Translations under genes and position numbers: made by a program
Source: UBA927 sp964361785
GTDB lineage: Bacteria > Patescibacteriota > Microgenomatia > UBA10105 > UBA927
Direction of reading: 5' to 3'
Assembly: GCA_964361785.1 (NCBI GenBank)
Contig: CAYIBX010000022.1
Coordinates: 1-18,244 of the forward strand
Length of the DNA: 18,244 bases
In this document: piece by piece, positions 7,720-15,920 of the stretch
How the letters are laid out: the number at the start of each line of letters is the position of its first letter
How positions within the stretch are numbered: position 1 is the first letter of the stretch
Notes under the pieces: generated by a model
What the model was told of the DNA's origin: nothing
Databases searched by the model: none
Seen by the model: the letters and a program-made list of their open reading frames with translations, nothing else

Positions 7720-8778
7720 ATGGACATCCAACTTATGTTTTCGGAAGCGGCGCGTAGAGAGGCATCAGACCTCCACCTTATCGTAGGATTTCCTCCGATG
7801 CTTCGTGTGGCAGGCGTCCTCGTTGCGGTAGAAGGTGGTCAAGTACTTACAGCAGGAGACACTGATACCTTAGTCAAGGGCACGTTAAACGTTGAGCAAA
7901 AAGAGCTTTTGGAAACGAATAAAGAATTAGATTATTCATTAGCTACCCCCAATGGCAGATTTCGTGTGAATGCGTATACCCAGAAAAATTCAGTGGCAGC
8001 GGCTTTTCGCCTAATCCCCGCAACTATCAAATCCATTGAAGCATTGGGATTACCCAAAATATGCAATGAATTTGTGAAACTTCGCCAAGGACTAATCTTA
8101 GTCACAGGGCCAACAGGACATGGTAAATCGACGACGCTTTCTTCAATGATTAATGTCATCAATCAGACAAAGGGCATGCACATTGTGACTATAGAAGATC
8201 CGATTGAGTATGTGTACCCGCCCGCTCTCTCTATCGTCTCGCAACGCGAGATGCATGCGGATACGCATTCTTGGAATATGGCACTAAGAAGCGTATTGCG
8301 TGAGGATCCTGATGTCGTGCTTATCGGCGAGATGCGAGATTTTGAGACGATTCAGGCAGCGCTGACCATTGCAGAAACTGGGCATTTGGTATTTGCTACA
8401 CTGCATACTAATTCTGCCGCACAAACGATTGACCGTATAGTCGACGTGTTTCCAGAAAATCAACAAATTCAGGTGAGGCTTCAGCTATCCAGTGTGCTTG
8501 AAGGAATTATTTCTATGCGATTGGTGCCCGCTCTCATGACTCCTCGTGTGCCGGTTGCGGAAATACTTACCGGAACTGCTGCGGTACGAACACTTATTCG
8601 TGAAGGAAAATCACATCAAATTGATAATGTGATCCAAACATCTTCTGAGTTTGGTATGCTTTCGCTAGAAGGGGCGCTGGCTAATAGCGTCAAAGCGGGG
8701 ATTATTAGCCAAGATGTGGGGATGTCTTATGCACTTCGACCGGAAGAATTTGGACGTCTCATGAAAGGGACGATATAA
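7720..8778 (+). CDS. pilT: type IV pilus retraction ATPase PilT
   Basis: This is the hexameric ATPase that depolymerises the pilus, driving twitching and DNA or surface retraction. It has 352 residues, the usual length. The start MDIQLMFSEAARREASDLHL matches the PilT N-terminal domain. Walker A is GPTGHGKS (130-137), with His where most members have Ser. The Asp box is IEDPIEY (158-164), Walker B VVLIGEMRD (199-207) and the His box starts at Thr220-Gly221-His222. The retraction signature appears as AVRTLIREGK (288-297), a divergent form of the AIRNLIRE/AIRAGE region. The zinc cysteines of PilB are absent. It sits between pilB and pilC with gaps of 6 and 13 bases. Confidence 0.95.
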   Translation: MDIQLMFSEAARREASDLHLIVGFPPMLRVAGVLVAVEGGQVLTAGDTDTLVKGTLNVEQKELLETNKELDYSLATPNGRFRVNAYTQKNSVAAAFRLIPATIKSIEALGLPKICNEFVKLRQGLILVTGPTGHGKSTTLSSMINVINQTKGMHIVTIEDPIEYVYPPALSIVSQREMHADTHSWNMALRSVLREDPDVVLIGEMRDFETIQAALTIAETGHLVFATLHTNSAAQTIDRIVDVFPENQQIQVRLQLSSVLEGIISMRLVPALMTPRVPVAEILTGTAAVRTLIREGKSHQIDNVIQTSSEFGMLSLEGALANSVKAGIISQDVGMSYALRPEEFGRLMKGTI

Positions 8779-8779
8779 T
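8751..8779 (+). promoter_or_regulatory. possible internal promoter before pilC
   Basis: A perfect TATAAT (8774-8779) overlaps the pilT stop codon, and TGGACG lies 17 bases upstream. Transcription would start about six bases before the pilC ATG. A perfect -10 hexamer can occur by chance, so the support is moderate. Confidence 0.35.
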
Positions 8780-8791
8780 ACTTTATATACT

Positions 8792-10003
8792 ATGCCCTTT
8801 TATACCTACAAAGCACAAGAAAGTACGGGAAAAACTATTTCGGGATTAGTAGAAGCCCCGAGCTCGCAGGCCGCGACGAAACTTCTTCATGACAAACAAC
8901 TCTTTATCATATCTGTCATTCAGTCAAAGGCAAGTACGACAAGTGGCAGGGCGGAAAACTTTTTCCAACGCGTGCCCTTTAACGATATCGTAAATTTTAC
9001 CAGACAATTAGCCACCATGATCGTTGCAGGGTTGTCACTTCCTGAGTCGCTTTCCATTTTAAAGTCTCAAACGACCAACAAAACGTTTGAAACGGTACTT
9101 ACCGATATTGAGCATCAGATCGTCAGTGGCGGCAATTTAGGCGATTCGCTTTCTAAATATCCACAATATTTCTCTGCTATTTATATAGCACTGGTTCGCG
9201 CTGGAGAGTCGTCAGGACAATTAGATAGAGTATTTAATAGGTTGGCAGATACGATGGAAGGACAAAGGGATTTCAGAAGCAAAGTAACGGGCGCTATGAT
9301 TTACCCCGTCATCATCGTCATTGGCATGGGAATTGTGGTTATGGTCATGATGACCTTGGTGGTCCCGAAATTGACTGAATTGTATAAAGATTTTGGGGTC
9401 TCGCTTCCCGTGTCTACACAAATATTGATGAGTACGTCGGAATTTTTTGTGAAGTTTTGGTGGCTGATGATACTGGCAGGTATAGGCGGGGTGGTTGGGT
9501 TTAAAAAGTGGCGTAAGACGCCTACAGGAGAACTTCTGGTTGACACAGTGATATTGCGGGTTCCGTTGTTTGGAGAGTTGCAAAAAAAAATCATTCTCGT
9601 GGAATTTACTCGGACGTTAGCTATGCTTATTACATCCGGCATAAGACTCTTGGACGCATTGCAAATACTCAAAAACGCGTTGGGCAATGTGCTGTTTCGA
9701 AATGCTGTGACCGAGATTTCTAAAAAGGTAGAACGCGGATCTCCACTGGGCGAGACATTTGCAGAATTTCCCGTATTTCCCCCAATAGTATCGCAGATGA
9801 TGCGCGTGGGTGAGGAGACAGGGAAACTTGACGATACACTTATGAAACTCTCAAAATATTTTGAATCTGAGTCAGAAAATTTAGTGAAGGGTTTGACGAC
9901 CGCTATAGAGCCGATCATTATGGTGATTCTCGGCGTTGGCGTCGGATTCATTGTCATATCAGTCATAACGCCTATATATAATTTGACCAGTCAGTTCAAA
10001 TGA
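8792..10003 (+). CDS. pilC: type IV pilus inner-membrane platform protein PilC (GspF family)
   Basis: This polytopic protein couples PilB and PilT to pilin insertion and removal. It has 403 residues, as usual. The start MPFYTYKAQESTGKTISG is typical. Two T2SSF repeats are visible, each ending in its hallmark: GESSGQLD (138-145) and GEETGKLD (340-347). Membrane segments lie at about 168-192, 220-237 and 371-396, matching the family topology. It ends in TGA, which shows UGA is a stop here. It follows pilT by 13 bases and may also be read from an internal promoter overlapping the pilT end. Confidence 0.96.
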   Translation: MPFYTYKAQESTGKTISGLVEAPSSQAATKLLHDKQLFIISVIQSKASTTSGRAENFFQRVPFNDIVNFTRQLATMIVAGLSLPESLSILKSQTTNKTFETVLTDIEHQIVSGGNLGDSLSKYPQYFSAIYIALVRAGESSGQLDRVFNRLADTMEGQRDFRSKVTGAMIYPVIIVIGMGIVVMVMMTLVVPKLTELYKDFGVSLPVSTQILMSTSEFFVKFWWLMILAGIGGVVGFKKWRKTPTGELLVDTVILRVPLFGELQKKIILVEFTRTLAMLITSGIRLLDALQILKNALGNVLFRNAVTEISKKVERGSPLGETFAEFPVFPPIVSQMMRVGEETGKLDDTLMKLSKYFESESENLVKGLTTAIEPIIMVILGVGVGFIVISVITPIYNLTSQFK

Positions 10004-10014
10004 GTTTCAGGGTA

Positions 10015-10044
10015 TTGACAGTGATTTTTGTTGTGTGTTACACC
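10015..10044 (+). promoter_or_regulatory. promoter of the first prepilin gene
   Basis: A consensus -35 TTGACA (10015-10020) is followed after 18 bases by TACACC preceded by TGT, an extended -10 arrangement. The -10 itself is a weak match. Transcription would start near 10051, just before a strong ribosome binding site. A separate promoter would fit a highly expressed pilin. Confidence 0.45.
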
Positions 10045-10051
10045 TATACAT

Positions 10052-10059
10052 AGAGGAGA
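10052..10059 (+). promoter_or_regulatory. strong ribosome binding site of the first prepilin gene
   Basis: AGAGGAGA, containing the core GAGGAG, lies about seven bases before the ATG at 10066. It is the best Shine-Dalgarno site in the window, where several other genes have none. This supports high expression of this pilin. Confidence 0.7.
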
Positions 10060-10065
10060 TAATTT

Positions 10066-10569
10066 ATGAAGAAATCTTTCGGCTTTACGCTTATAGAATT
10101 ACTTATCGTTATAGCACTATTGGGTGCATTAGCTGTCGGACTGTTAGCTACCATTGATCCGTTTGAACAATTGAAAAAAGGTCGGGATACATCGCTACGA
10201 AACACCACATCAGAATTTTATAATGCAAACTTGCGGTTTTACTCTACCAAAGCACAATTTCCATGGGGAACTGGGGCAGCATCTGGAGCTGTGTGGCCAA
10301 CCTTTGGGTCATCGCTTACAGAGCTTATGACGGTCGGAGAATTAAAAAATAGATTTCCTGATTTGGCGGGAACGGGAAATCTAGGCAAGTTGTACATAAA
10401 TTCTACGTCTTCAGAAAATATATCCGTGTGTTTTCAACCGGAATCTAAATCATTTCAGGAAGATTTGAATACAATTTACGCCCAAGGCGGGTCGACCGTT
10501 GGCACAGATGTGTGTAAATCTCAACTGACGGGAACTTCGGGGTCATCGTGTTATTTCTGTATACAATAA
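10066..10569 (+). CDS. type IV prepilin, probable major pilin
   Basis: A prepilin of 167 residues. The short basic leader MKKSFG is followed by the PilD cleavage point and the mature start FTLIELLIVIALLG, with the conserved Glu5 and a single hydrophobic helix (about 7-28). A globular domain follows, rich in Ser, Thr and Gly. Four cysteines lie towards the C-terminus (in VCFQPES, DVCKS and SCYFC), so disulfide-stabilised loops are possible. It comes 62 bases after pilC and has its own promoter-like sequence and a strong Shine-Dalgarno site. That is why it is the best major-subunit candidate, although the sequence alone cannot rule out a minor pilin. The glycosyltransferase-like gene follows after 19 bases. 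Confidence 0.9.
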   Translation: MKKSFGFTLIELLIVIALLGALAVGLLATIDPFEQLKKGRDTSLRNTTSEFYNANLRFYSTKAQFPWGTGAASGAVWPTFGSSLTELMTVGELKNRFPDLAGTGNLGKLYINSTSSENISVCFQPESKSFQEDLNTIYAQGGSTVGTDVCKSQLTGTSGSSCYFCIQ

Positions 10570-10588
10570 AGGGTCCAGGAAAGCAATC

Positions 10589-12574
10589 ATGGCGTGGTTA
10601 ATCGGCGTAAGCTCGTTTATTGTCTTTCTTTTTTTCCAAGTACAAGGTATATTTACGGGCGATAGTGGCGATCTTGTCACTGCCGCAATTGTGCATGGAG
10701 TCCCTCATCCACCAGGGTATCCGCTTTATACATTATTGGGATTCCTTCTTTCTCAATTGCCTTTTTTTACACTTACATGGCGTGTGACACTGTTGTCTTC
10801 TCTTGCCCACGCTCTCACCATAGGCGTTGTGTTTCTTCTGGTGAGCCGATTAACGAAAAATAAGATTGCGGGGCTTTTTAGTAGTCTTATTCTTTTGGGG
10901 AATTATTTGTTTTTTCTCTACTCCGTGACTCCTGAAGTTTTTGCATTGTTAGATTTATTTTTTGTAGTACTTCTCTATCAGCTCTATGTGTATCAGTCTT
11001 CTCGAACACGTACACGGCTATTGTTGCTCTCCTTTACCTTTGGTCTATCGTTAACGCACCATCACCTGATACTTTTTGCTGTTCCTGCTTTAGTATTTGG
11101 GATACTTTCAGCCAAGTTGCCGAAAGGATTTGGTATAAAAGCGTCGTTTCAGTGCATCGGCCTTTTCATGACCGGACTTTTTGCCTATCTATACGCGCCG
11201 ATTGTGGCATTTGGCAACCCGATCATAAATTGGGACAAGCCTACGACATGGGCGCGGTTTTTCCAGCTTATTACACGAGAGGACTACGGATCTTTTCTCT
11301 CCGGTGGGACCATAGGACACACGTTTACTGAGCGGTTTATATCGATACGTGCATATATAACATTTGTACTGTTGGATTTTACATTGATCGGTGTGGCGCT
11401 TAGCGTAATCGGACTCTGGGCATTGTGGAAAAAAGAGCGTAACTTGACCATCGTTATTGTTTTATTGTTGGTACTGTTTGGTCCGTTTTTCTTTTTTTAT
11501 GCGAGTTTTCCTATCGTTTCGCGATTTACGCTTGGCACCTATGAGCGATTTTTATTGCCCTCGTATATTTTGCTTACCATCCTTGTGGGAGTCGGATTTG
11601 ATACCCTGCAAAAACTGGTCACTCGTTTGATAGAAACGCGGGTGGCATACACAAACATTGTTACAATGCTTTTTTCGTGCATTATATTTTTTTATCCCGT
11701 AACTATGTTGTCGATGACGCTGTATCGAAGTATCGGATTATCAACGGACAAAACTGCTGAGAATTTAGGGCGCGACGTATTAGAAAGCCTCCCTAATGGC
11801 GCCATTTTGCTTCTTTCACAAGACACGATGCTTTTTACCACACAGTTTGTGCGATACGGGTTGCGCGTACGAGAAGATACTTCGGTCCTTCATACCTCGC
11901 TTTTGGCAGCGCCATTTTATCAAGAGGTCCTACGAGCTCAGTTTCCAGCGCTGGTTCTTGAGTCCGATGCATCGTACAGTGCGCTTGAGGCGTTGGTAAG
12001 AAATAATATACAAAAAAGAAGAATATTTTCAAATACCACGCTTTCTATCGGTAGTGGTTGGTATTACGTCCCGCATGGATTAGTGTATGAGATTGTATCA
12101 GAACAAAATTTACCACCGATTGCCTCACTAAGAATCAAAAATGATGCGATATTTCAAGCGTTTCACAATCCCCTTTCGGGGATACTCTCGCGATACAAAC
12201 ACCTCATGCTATCTGACGTGTTGGATGTGTATGCGTGGGCGCACATAAATTATGGCAAGACGCTTATTAAAGCAACGGTCTATGATGATGCCATAGTACA
12301 ATTTGAACAGGCAGCTAATCTTGAGGGAGACAGTAGTAAGGTGGACGCCTATACATATCTTGGTGTAACGTATGCCACAGTATCTCGATGCACTGATGCT
12401 CTGGAGGCCCTCAACAAAGCAAAAGAGGCGTCATTTGTCCCAAAGCCTGAGCTTAAGCTCTACGAATCTTTAACCTATAGAGATTGTATCAAGGATCAGG
12501 TGAAAGCTAACGAGCTTCGTAGTGTCTACGAGAAATTAAAATTAAAAGCTGAGACACCATTGCAATCACTATAA
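10589..12574 (+). CDS. GT-C-type membrane protein, DUF2723/TMEM260 family, with TPR-like tail
   Basis: A protein of 661 residues. The N-terminal part matches DUF2723: a first membrane segment, then the DSGDLVTAAIVHGVPHPPGY region with Asp25-Ser26-Gly27-Asp28 and HPPGYPLY at 40-47. Roughly ten membrane segments follow to about residue 375. A globular stretch and TPR-like helices (about 550-640, including AIVQFEQAANLEG and ALEALNKAKEA) form the tail. The family belongs to the GT-C glycosyltransferase fold. The animal member TMEM260 is an O-mannosyltransferase, while the bacterial members are largely uncharacterised. Transfer of a sugar from a lipid carrier to an extracytoplasmic acceptor is thus an inference. 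An AGGA site lies eight bases before the ATG. It follows the pilin closely, making the pilin a plausible substrate. Its last 68 bases overlap the convergent YfhO-like gene. Confidence 0.8.
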   Translation: MAWLIGVSSFIVFLFFQVQGIFTGDSGDLVTAAIVHGVPHPPGYPLYTLLGFLLSQLPFFTLTWRVTLLSSLAHALTIGVVFLLVSRLTKNKIAGLFSSLILLGNYLFFLYSVTPEVFALLDLFFVVLLYQLYVYQSSRTRTRLLLLSFTFGLSLTHHHLILFAVPALVFGILSAKLPKGFGIKASFQCIGLFMTGLFAYLYAPIVAFGNPIINWDKPTTWARFFQLITREDYGSFLSGGTIGHTFTERFISIRAYITFVLLDFTLIGVALSVIGLWALWKKERNLTIVIVLLLVLFGPFFFFYASFPIVSRFTLGTYERFLLPSYILLTILVGVGFDTLQKLVTRLIETRVAYTNIVTMLFSCIIFFYPVTMLSMTLYRSIGLSTDKTAENLGRDVLESLPNGAILLLSQDTMLFTTQFVRYGLRVREDTSVLHTSLLAAPFYQEVLRAQFPALVLESDASYSALEALVRNNIQKRRIFSNTTLSIGSGWYYVPHGLVYEIVSEQNLPPIASLRIKNDAIFQAFHNPLSGILSRYKHLMLSDVLDVYAWAHINYGKTLIKATVYDDAIVQFEQAANLEGDSSKVDAYTYLGVTYATVSRCTDALEALNKAKEASFVPKPELKLYESLTYRDCIKDQVKANELRSVYEKLKLKAETPLQSL

Positions 12575-14696
12575 GCGCGTGAATGAATAGAGTTAATTTC
12601 ATGCCAAGCGCCACACTTTTTGGAGCGTAAGAAAATATTATTTCTCGACTATTTTTGGGAACGACAATGCCTCTGTAGGTAATATTTACGGGAAAAATAA
12701 TTGTTTCTTTGCTGTCTACAGATGCTTTCCAATCGGGGTAATAGGTATCGGATAATACAAAAAGAGTCGGGATAGAAAGTGGCATAAGTGTAATAACGAC
12801 ACGAGTGTGAGAGGGTCTCTCAATTGTAATGGGTGTGTTTTGGGGGACCTCTCCTATATGAGAAATTGCATCGCTTATTAATGGTATAGTCTGGGCATCA
12901 AGAGAAGAAATTAACGCAGCTTCTCTACTGGCAAACGATGGGAGAGTCATAAGGCTGACGGCCTCCCGTATGGTAGAAGCGGTGGTAGCACTTTTTGCAA
13001 TATAGGCTTGATCAAGTGCCGTAGGATTTGAGTAGACATACAGGGGAAGAGTACCAGCTATTGTTTGTTTTGTTTTTAGTGTTTCGTTATCTATGGGTAG
13101 AAACGAATGTATTTCTTTAACACTACTTGTAGATAACAGAGAGATTGAAGATGCGCTCATCGTCGCATGCTCAGGTGAAAGTTGCATTTGTTGACTGAGA
13201 ATGTCGTTATATAAAGATTGTCGTTTGAGAAATCGACCTGCATAGATACTATATTGTGATGCGTGCCAAAATATATTAGACAGCGGAGAAAGCCCTTTGT
13301 AGAGGGTTATATAGTCCTTTGGATCAGACCATCCGGTCTTTGTAAACATACGATTGTGTTGTAGCGATTCACCAACAGTGATAAATCGAACAGATTGATT
13401 TGGCAATTGTGGTGGCTTTGTGAGAAGTGTGTCCTTGGGAATAAAGAGATGGTATGACCACCACGTAGAGATAAGTAAGACAGTATGGAGTAAGAGAGAA
13501 AATAGTAATAATCCTTTGATATATGTAGATTTCGAATGGTTCCACCAGTTTGATAGTTGAAGAGATGAAACAATGACAATAGCACATGAGGTAATCCACA
13601 GGAATCGCGATGGCACACGAAAAAGAGTAAGAGGCCACACACCGAACAAAAGATAAATAGGTGAATGTTTCCCCCATGCCAAAAGTATTGACCCTAGAAT
13701 ACAAAGAAGATAGAACCGCGCATCTTTGTGTTTGCCAGAGAGAAACCAGACAAGTGAAAAAAGGATCGGGAATATCCCCAGATATGCCGTATTTTCCCAA
13801 TAAATACTTGTATCAAAGGTATAAAAGGGAGGATACGTGCCCATTTTTGGATTGCCGAAAAAAAAAGGATTTATAAACGATAAAAGATGGTAAAGTGGCA
13901 TAGAAAACATGGATGCCATCTCTTGGTCAAATCCATTAGGATGAGTACTGGCTTTCAAGAACTCGTAGGATGGCAACAGTTGCGCAGCTGAACCAAGAAG
14001 GCCAACAATGGTTGAAAGAAATAGGAAAAAAATGCGCCAATACTTCTTTGTTTTACTTGTTTGGTACGCGCCGTAAAAATACAGCATGCAAAGAGTTAAA
14101 AAGACTGCTTGCGGAAATCCGACAAACATTTGCTGAGAGATAAGAAGCGATACTACTGCATACTCAAAAAGTGTGTTTTTTTTCAGAGCTACTATGCCAA
14201 ATCCAATGATAAAGGGTGATAGGCTCATCGCTTGAAGGAGCGTAATGTGAGGCAGTTGTAATATCGATAGTCCACTAAAGGAAATACTTATCGCGCCAAA
14301 GAGGGCACCCATATATACAACTCCTAAGACGCGCAGTAAAAAGTACATGCCCGCGCCAAGCATAAAAACACTCAGAGCCAAAAGGATGTTGTACGCTGTA
14401 ACCCAGTAAAAGATTGAAAAAAGAAGAAGGTTTGGTAAATACAGCGCACCCGTTTGCCCCTCCGCAAAAATAGGAAACCCTGTCCCTGCATCATCACGCC
14501 AGAGGGGCAGTTCTCCCTTTTTTAACGATTCTGAAAGTGCAAATTTAGTAGGCATACTAAAGTGCCACGCATCAGATCGTCCAAAGTCAGGGGTAACCAA
14601 CAGTTGTGGTGTGGGGTAAAAGAGACGGGCAAAAAATACTGCCACGAGACACAGGATGATAAATAAAGAAGCAATATCTGGGAGAAATCGTTTCAT
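12507..14696 (-). CDS. YfhO-like integral membrane protein (GT-C-like)
   Basis: A protein of 729 residues resembling the bacterial YfhO family (PF09586), membrane proteins related to GT-C glycosyltransferases and linked in Firmicutes to glycosylation of cell-surface polymers. Typical signatures are an early DFGRSDAWH (38-45 region), GELPLWRDDAGTGFPIFAEG (61-80), AAQLLPSYEFLKAS (237-250) and FRVPSRF (359-365). About ten to twelve membrane segments run to about residue 415. A C-terminal extracytoplasmic domain carries the family-like SDTYYPDWKASVDSKE near 650 and FRG-like YRGIVVP, and a last membrane helix lies at about 700-722. It is the only minus-strand gene within the pilus region, divergent from pilD by 37 bases and overlapping the DUF2723 gene end by 68 bases. 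The exact reaction is unknown. Confidence 0.78.
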   Translation of the reverse strand: MKRFLPDIASLFIILCLVAVFFARLFYPTPQLLVTPDFGRSDAWHFSMPTKFALSESLKKGELPLWRDDAGTGFPIFAEGQTGALYLPNLLLFSIFYWVTAYNILLALSVFMLGAGMYFLLRVLGVVYMGALFGAISISFSGLSILQLPHITLLQAMSLSPFIIGFGIVALKKNTLFEYAVVSLLISQQMFVGFPQAVFLTLCMLYFYGAYQTSKTKKYWRIFFLFLSTIVGLLGSAAQLLPSYEFLKASTHPNGFDQEMASMFSMPLYHLLSFINPFFFGNPKMGTYPPFYTFDTSIYWENTAYLGIFPILFSLVWFLSGKHKDARFYLLCILGSILLAWGKHSPIYLLFGVWPLTLFRVPSRFLWITSCAIVIVSSLQLSNWWNHSKSTYIKGLLLFSLLLHTVLLISTWWSYHLFIPKDTLLTKPPQLPNQSVRFITVGESLQHNRMFTKTGWSDPKDYITLYKGLSPLSNIFWHASQYSIYAGRFLKRQSLYNDILSQQMQLSPEHATMSASSISLLSTSSVKEIHSFLPIDNETLKTKQTIAGTLPLYVYSNPTALDQAYIAKSATTASTIREAVSLMTLPSFASREAALISSLDAQTIPLISDAISHIGEVPQNTPITIERPSHTRVVITLMPLSIPTLFVLSDTYYPDWKASVDSKETIIFPVNITYRGIVVPKNSREIIFSYAPKSVALGMKLTLFIHALIVIAMVSQLLILISRRHYEAR

Positions 14697-14705
14697 ACGA
14701 CAGAA

Positions 14706-14714
14706 AGTGTAACA
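14706..14714 (-). promoter_or_regulatory. extended -10 element of the YfhO-like gene
   Basis: On the minus strand TGT precedes TACACT (14711-14706), an extended -10 arrangement. It is placed so that transcription would start about three bases before the ATG at 14696. No good -35 is seen. It shares the 37-base divergent gap with the pilD promoter. Confidence 0.4.
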
Positions 14715-14721
14715 AATCGCG

Positions 14722-14727
14722 TATACT
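14722..14727 (+). promoter_or_regulatory. -10 element of pilD implying a leaderless mRNA
   Basis: TATACT ends six bases before the pilD ATG at 14734. A start of transcription seven bases after the hexamer falls exactly on the A of the ATG. A weak -35 (ACGACA, 14697-14702) lies 19 bases upstream. There is no Shine-Dalgarno site before the ATG, in agreement with leaderless initiation. Confidence 0.5.
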
Positions 14728-14733
14728 TATGCT

Positions 14734-15486
14734 ATGGAATTGATACTTCTTTTTCTTATCGGGCTTTGCATCGGGTCGTTTGGTAACCTGTTAGCTGATA
14801 GACTTCCGAGAGGAGAAGACGTATTGGTGAGCAGGTCACATTGCGACTCTTGTAAAAAAAATCTTTCCTGGTACGAGCTTATTCCTCTTTTTTCTTTTCT
14901 CATCCAACAAAGACGTTGTCGAAAATGTCATGCTTTATTATCCTGGAAATATCCGCTCATAGAGCTATGTATGGGATTGGGTTTTGTGGGGGTAGGGATG
15001 ATTGTGGGATTTGGGCATCTTCCCACCCTATTGGTAGGGTTACTTTTGTTTTCGATGAGCGTCGTCATCATAGTTTCTGACTTGAACTATTTTTTAATTC
15101 CTGATGTGACGCTTGTAGTCATGGGGCTCGTCGGATTATATGTGCTTACTACCCTTCCCTATCAAGAAGTAAAGACACACCTTTTGAGCGCTCTGGCAGC
15201 ATTTTTAGGATTTTATTTTCTCTATATTGGTACAAAAGAAAAAGGCATGGGGTTTGGTGACGTGAAGTTAGCCGGTGTATTGGGGTTACTTTTGGGATTT
15301 CCTAATCTTGTGATCTGTTTGTATACAGCTTTCTTGACCGGTGCTATTGTGGGTGTCATACTTATGATAGGAGGAAAGGCCAAGATGAAAACGAAAGTGC
15401 CTTTCGGACCATTTTTATTATTTGGCGCATTCGTTTCTACAGTTTGGGGAGCTTCACTGTGGAGGGGGTGGCTTCATCTGTTATGA
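14734..15486 (+). CDS. pilD: prepilin peptidase / N-methyltransferase PilD
   Basis: This inner-membrane aspartic protease (family A24) cleaves prepilin leaders and usually methylates the new N-terminus. It has 250 residues, near the usual length. The N-terminal domain has GSFGNLLADRLPRGE and the two CxxC pairs Cys37/Cys40 and Cys62/Cys65 of the methyltransferase region. Catalytic aspartates are Asp116 in SDLNYFLIPD and Asp176 in GMGFGDVKLAG, the GxGD motif. Around seven membrane segments are apparent. It heads a plus-strand run with four minor pilins. Its TGA overlaps the next start (ATGA). The promoter position suggests a leaderless message. Confidence 0.95.
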   Translation: MELILLFLIGLCIGSFGNLLADRLPRGEDVLVSRSHCDSCKKNLSWYELIPLFSFLIQQRRCRKCHALLSWKYPLIELCMGLGFVGVGMIVGFGHLPTLLVGLLLFSMSVVIIVSDLNYFLIPDVTLVVMGLVGLYVLTTLPYQEVKTHLLSALAAFLGFYFLYIGTKEKGMGFGDVKLAGVLGLLLGFPNLVICLYTAFLTGAIVGVILMIGGKAKMKTKVPFGPFLLFGAFVSTVWGASLWRGWLHLL

Positions 15487-15920
15487 AAAAATTTATAGGA
15501 TTTACGCTTATCGAGCTTCTTGTTTCCATATCAATTATCGGAATCCTTGTCACCATTGCATTATCGGCCTACTCAACGATAAATAAAAAAACGCATGATA
15601 CAAAAAGAAAAAGCGATATAGAACAGGTGCGTTCAGCTCTTGAGATGTACCGCGCTGATAATAAATTTTATCCTACAGGTGGATGCACCGGCGCATCGTG
15701 TACTAACGTGGCTGTATCGACACTTTCTTCAGATCTGCTTTCCTACATGACAACCATCCCTTCTGATCCAAAGGCATCGCAATCCTATTGGTATAGAGCT
15801 ACAGATTTAGTAAGCGGCAATTATTATGGATACTGTCTCAGTGCTCAATTAGAACAAACCGATCCGACTGATTTATGTACACCTAATACTGGGTATAACT
15901 GGGGAACAAAAAATCCATGA
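15483..15920 (+). CDS. type IV pilin-like protein, GspG-like
   Basis: A prepilin of 145 residues. The leader MKKFIG is followed by FTLIELLVSISIIGILVTIAL with Glu5, then the helix HDTKRKSDIEQVRSALEMYRADNKFYP. The latter resembles the GspG/pilin type common in Patescibacteria. Four cysteines occur in two near pairs (CTGASC; YC...LC). The frame is open from an upstream TTG inside pilD. The ATG at 15483 is chosen because it gives a normal leader and forms an ATGA overlap with the pilD stop, so translation is probably coupled. Its own stop overlaps the next pilin start in the same way. It could be a minor tip pilin or a second structural pilin. Confidence 0.9.
   Translation: MKKFIGFTLIELLVSISIIGILVTIALSAYSTINKKTHDTKRKSDIEQVRSALEMYRADNKFYPTGGCTGASCTNVAVSTLSSDLLSYMTTIPSDPKASQSYWYRATDLVSGNYYGYCLSAQLEQTDPTDLCTPNTGYNWGTKNP

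Noticed and set aside
9221..9966. Minus-strand open frames within pilC
   Set aside because: They are antisense to a complete pilC and show low-complexity composition without recognisable domains.
15444..15482. TTG start for the GspG-like pilin inside pilD
   Set aside because: The ATG at 15483 gives the standard MKKFIG leader and an ATGA overlap with the pilD stop.
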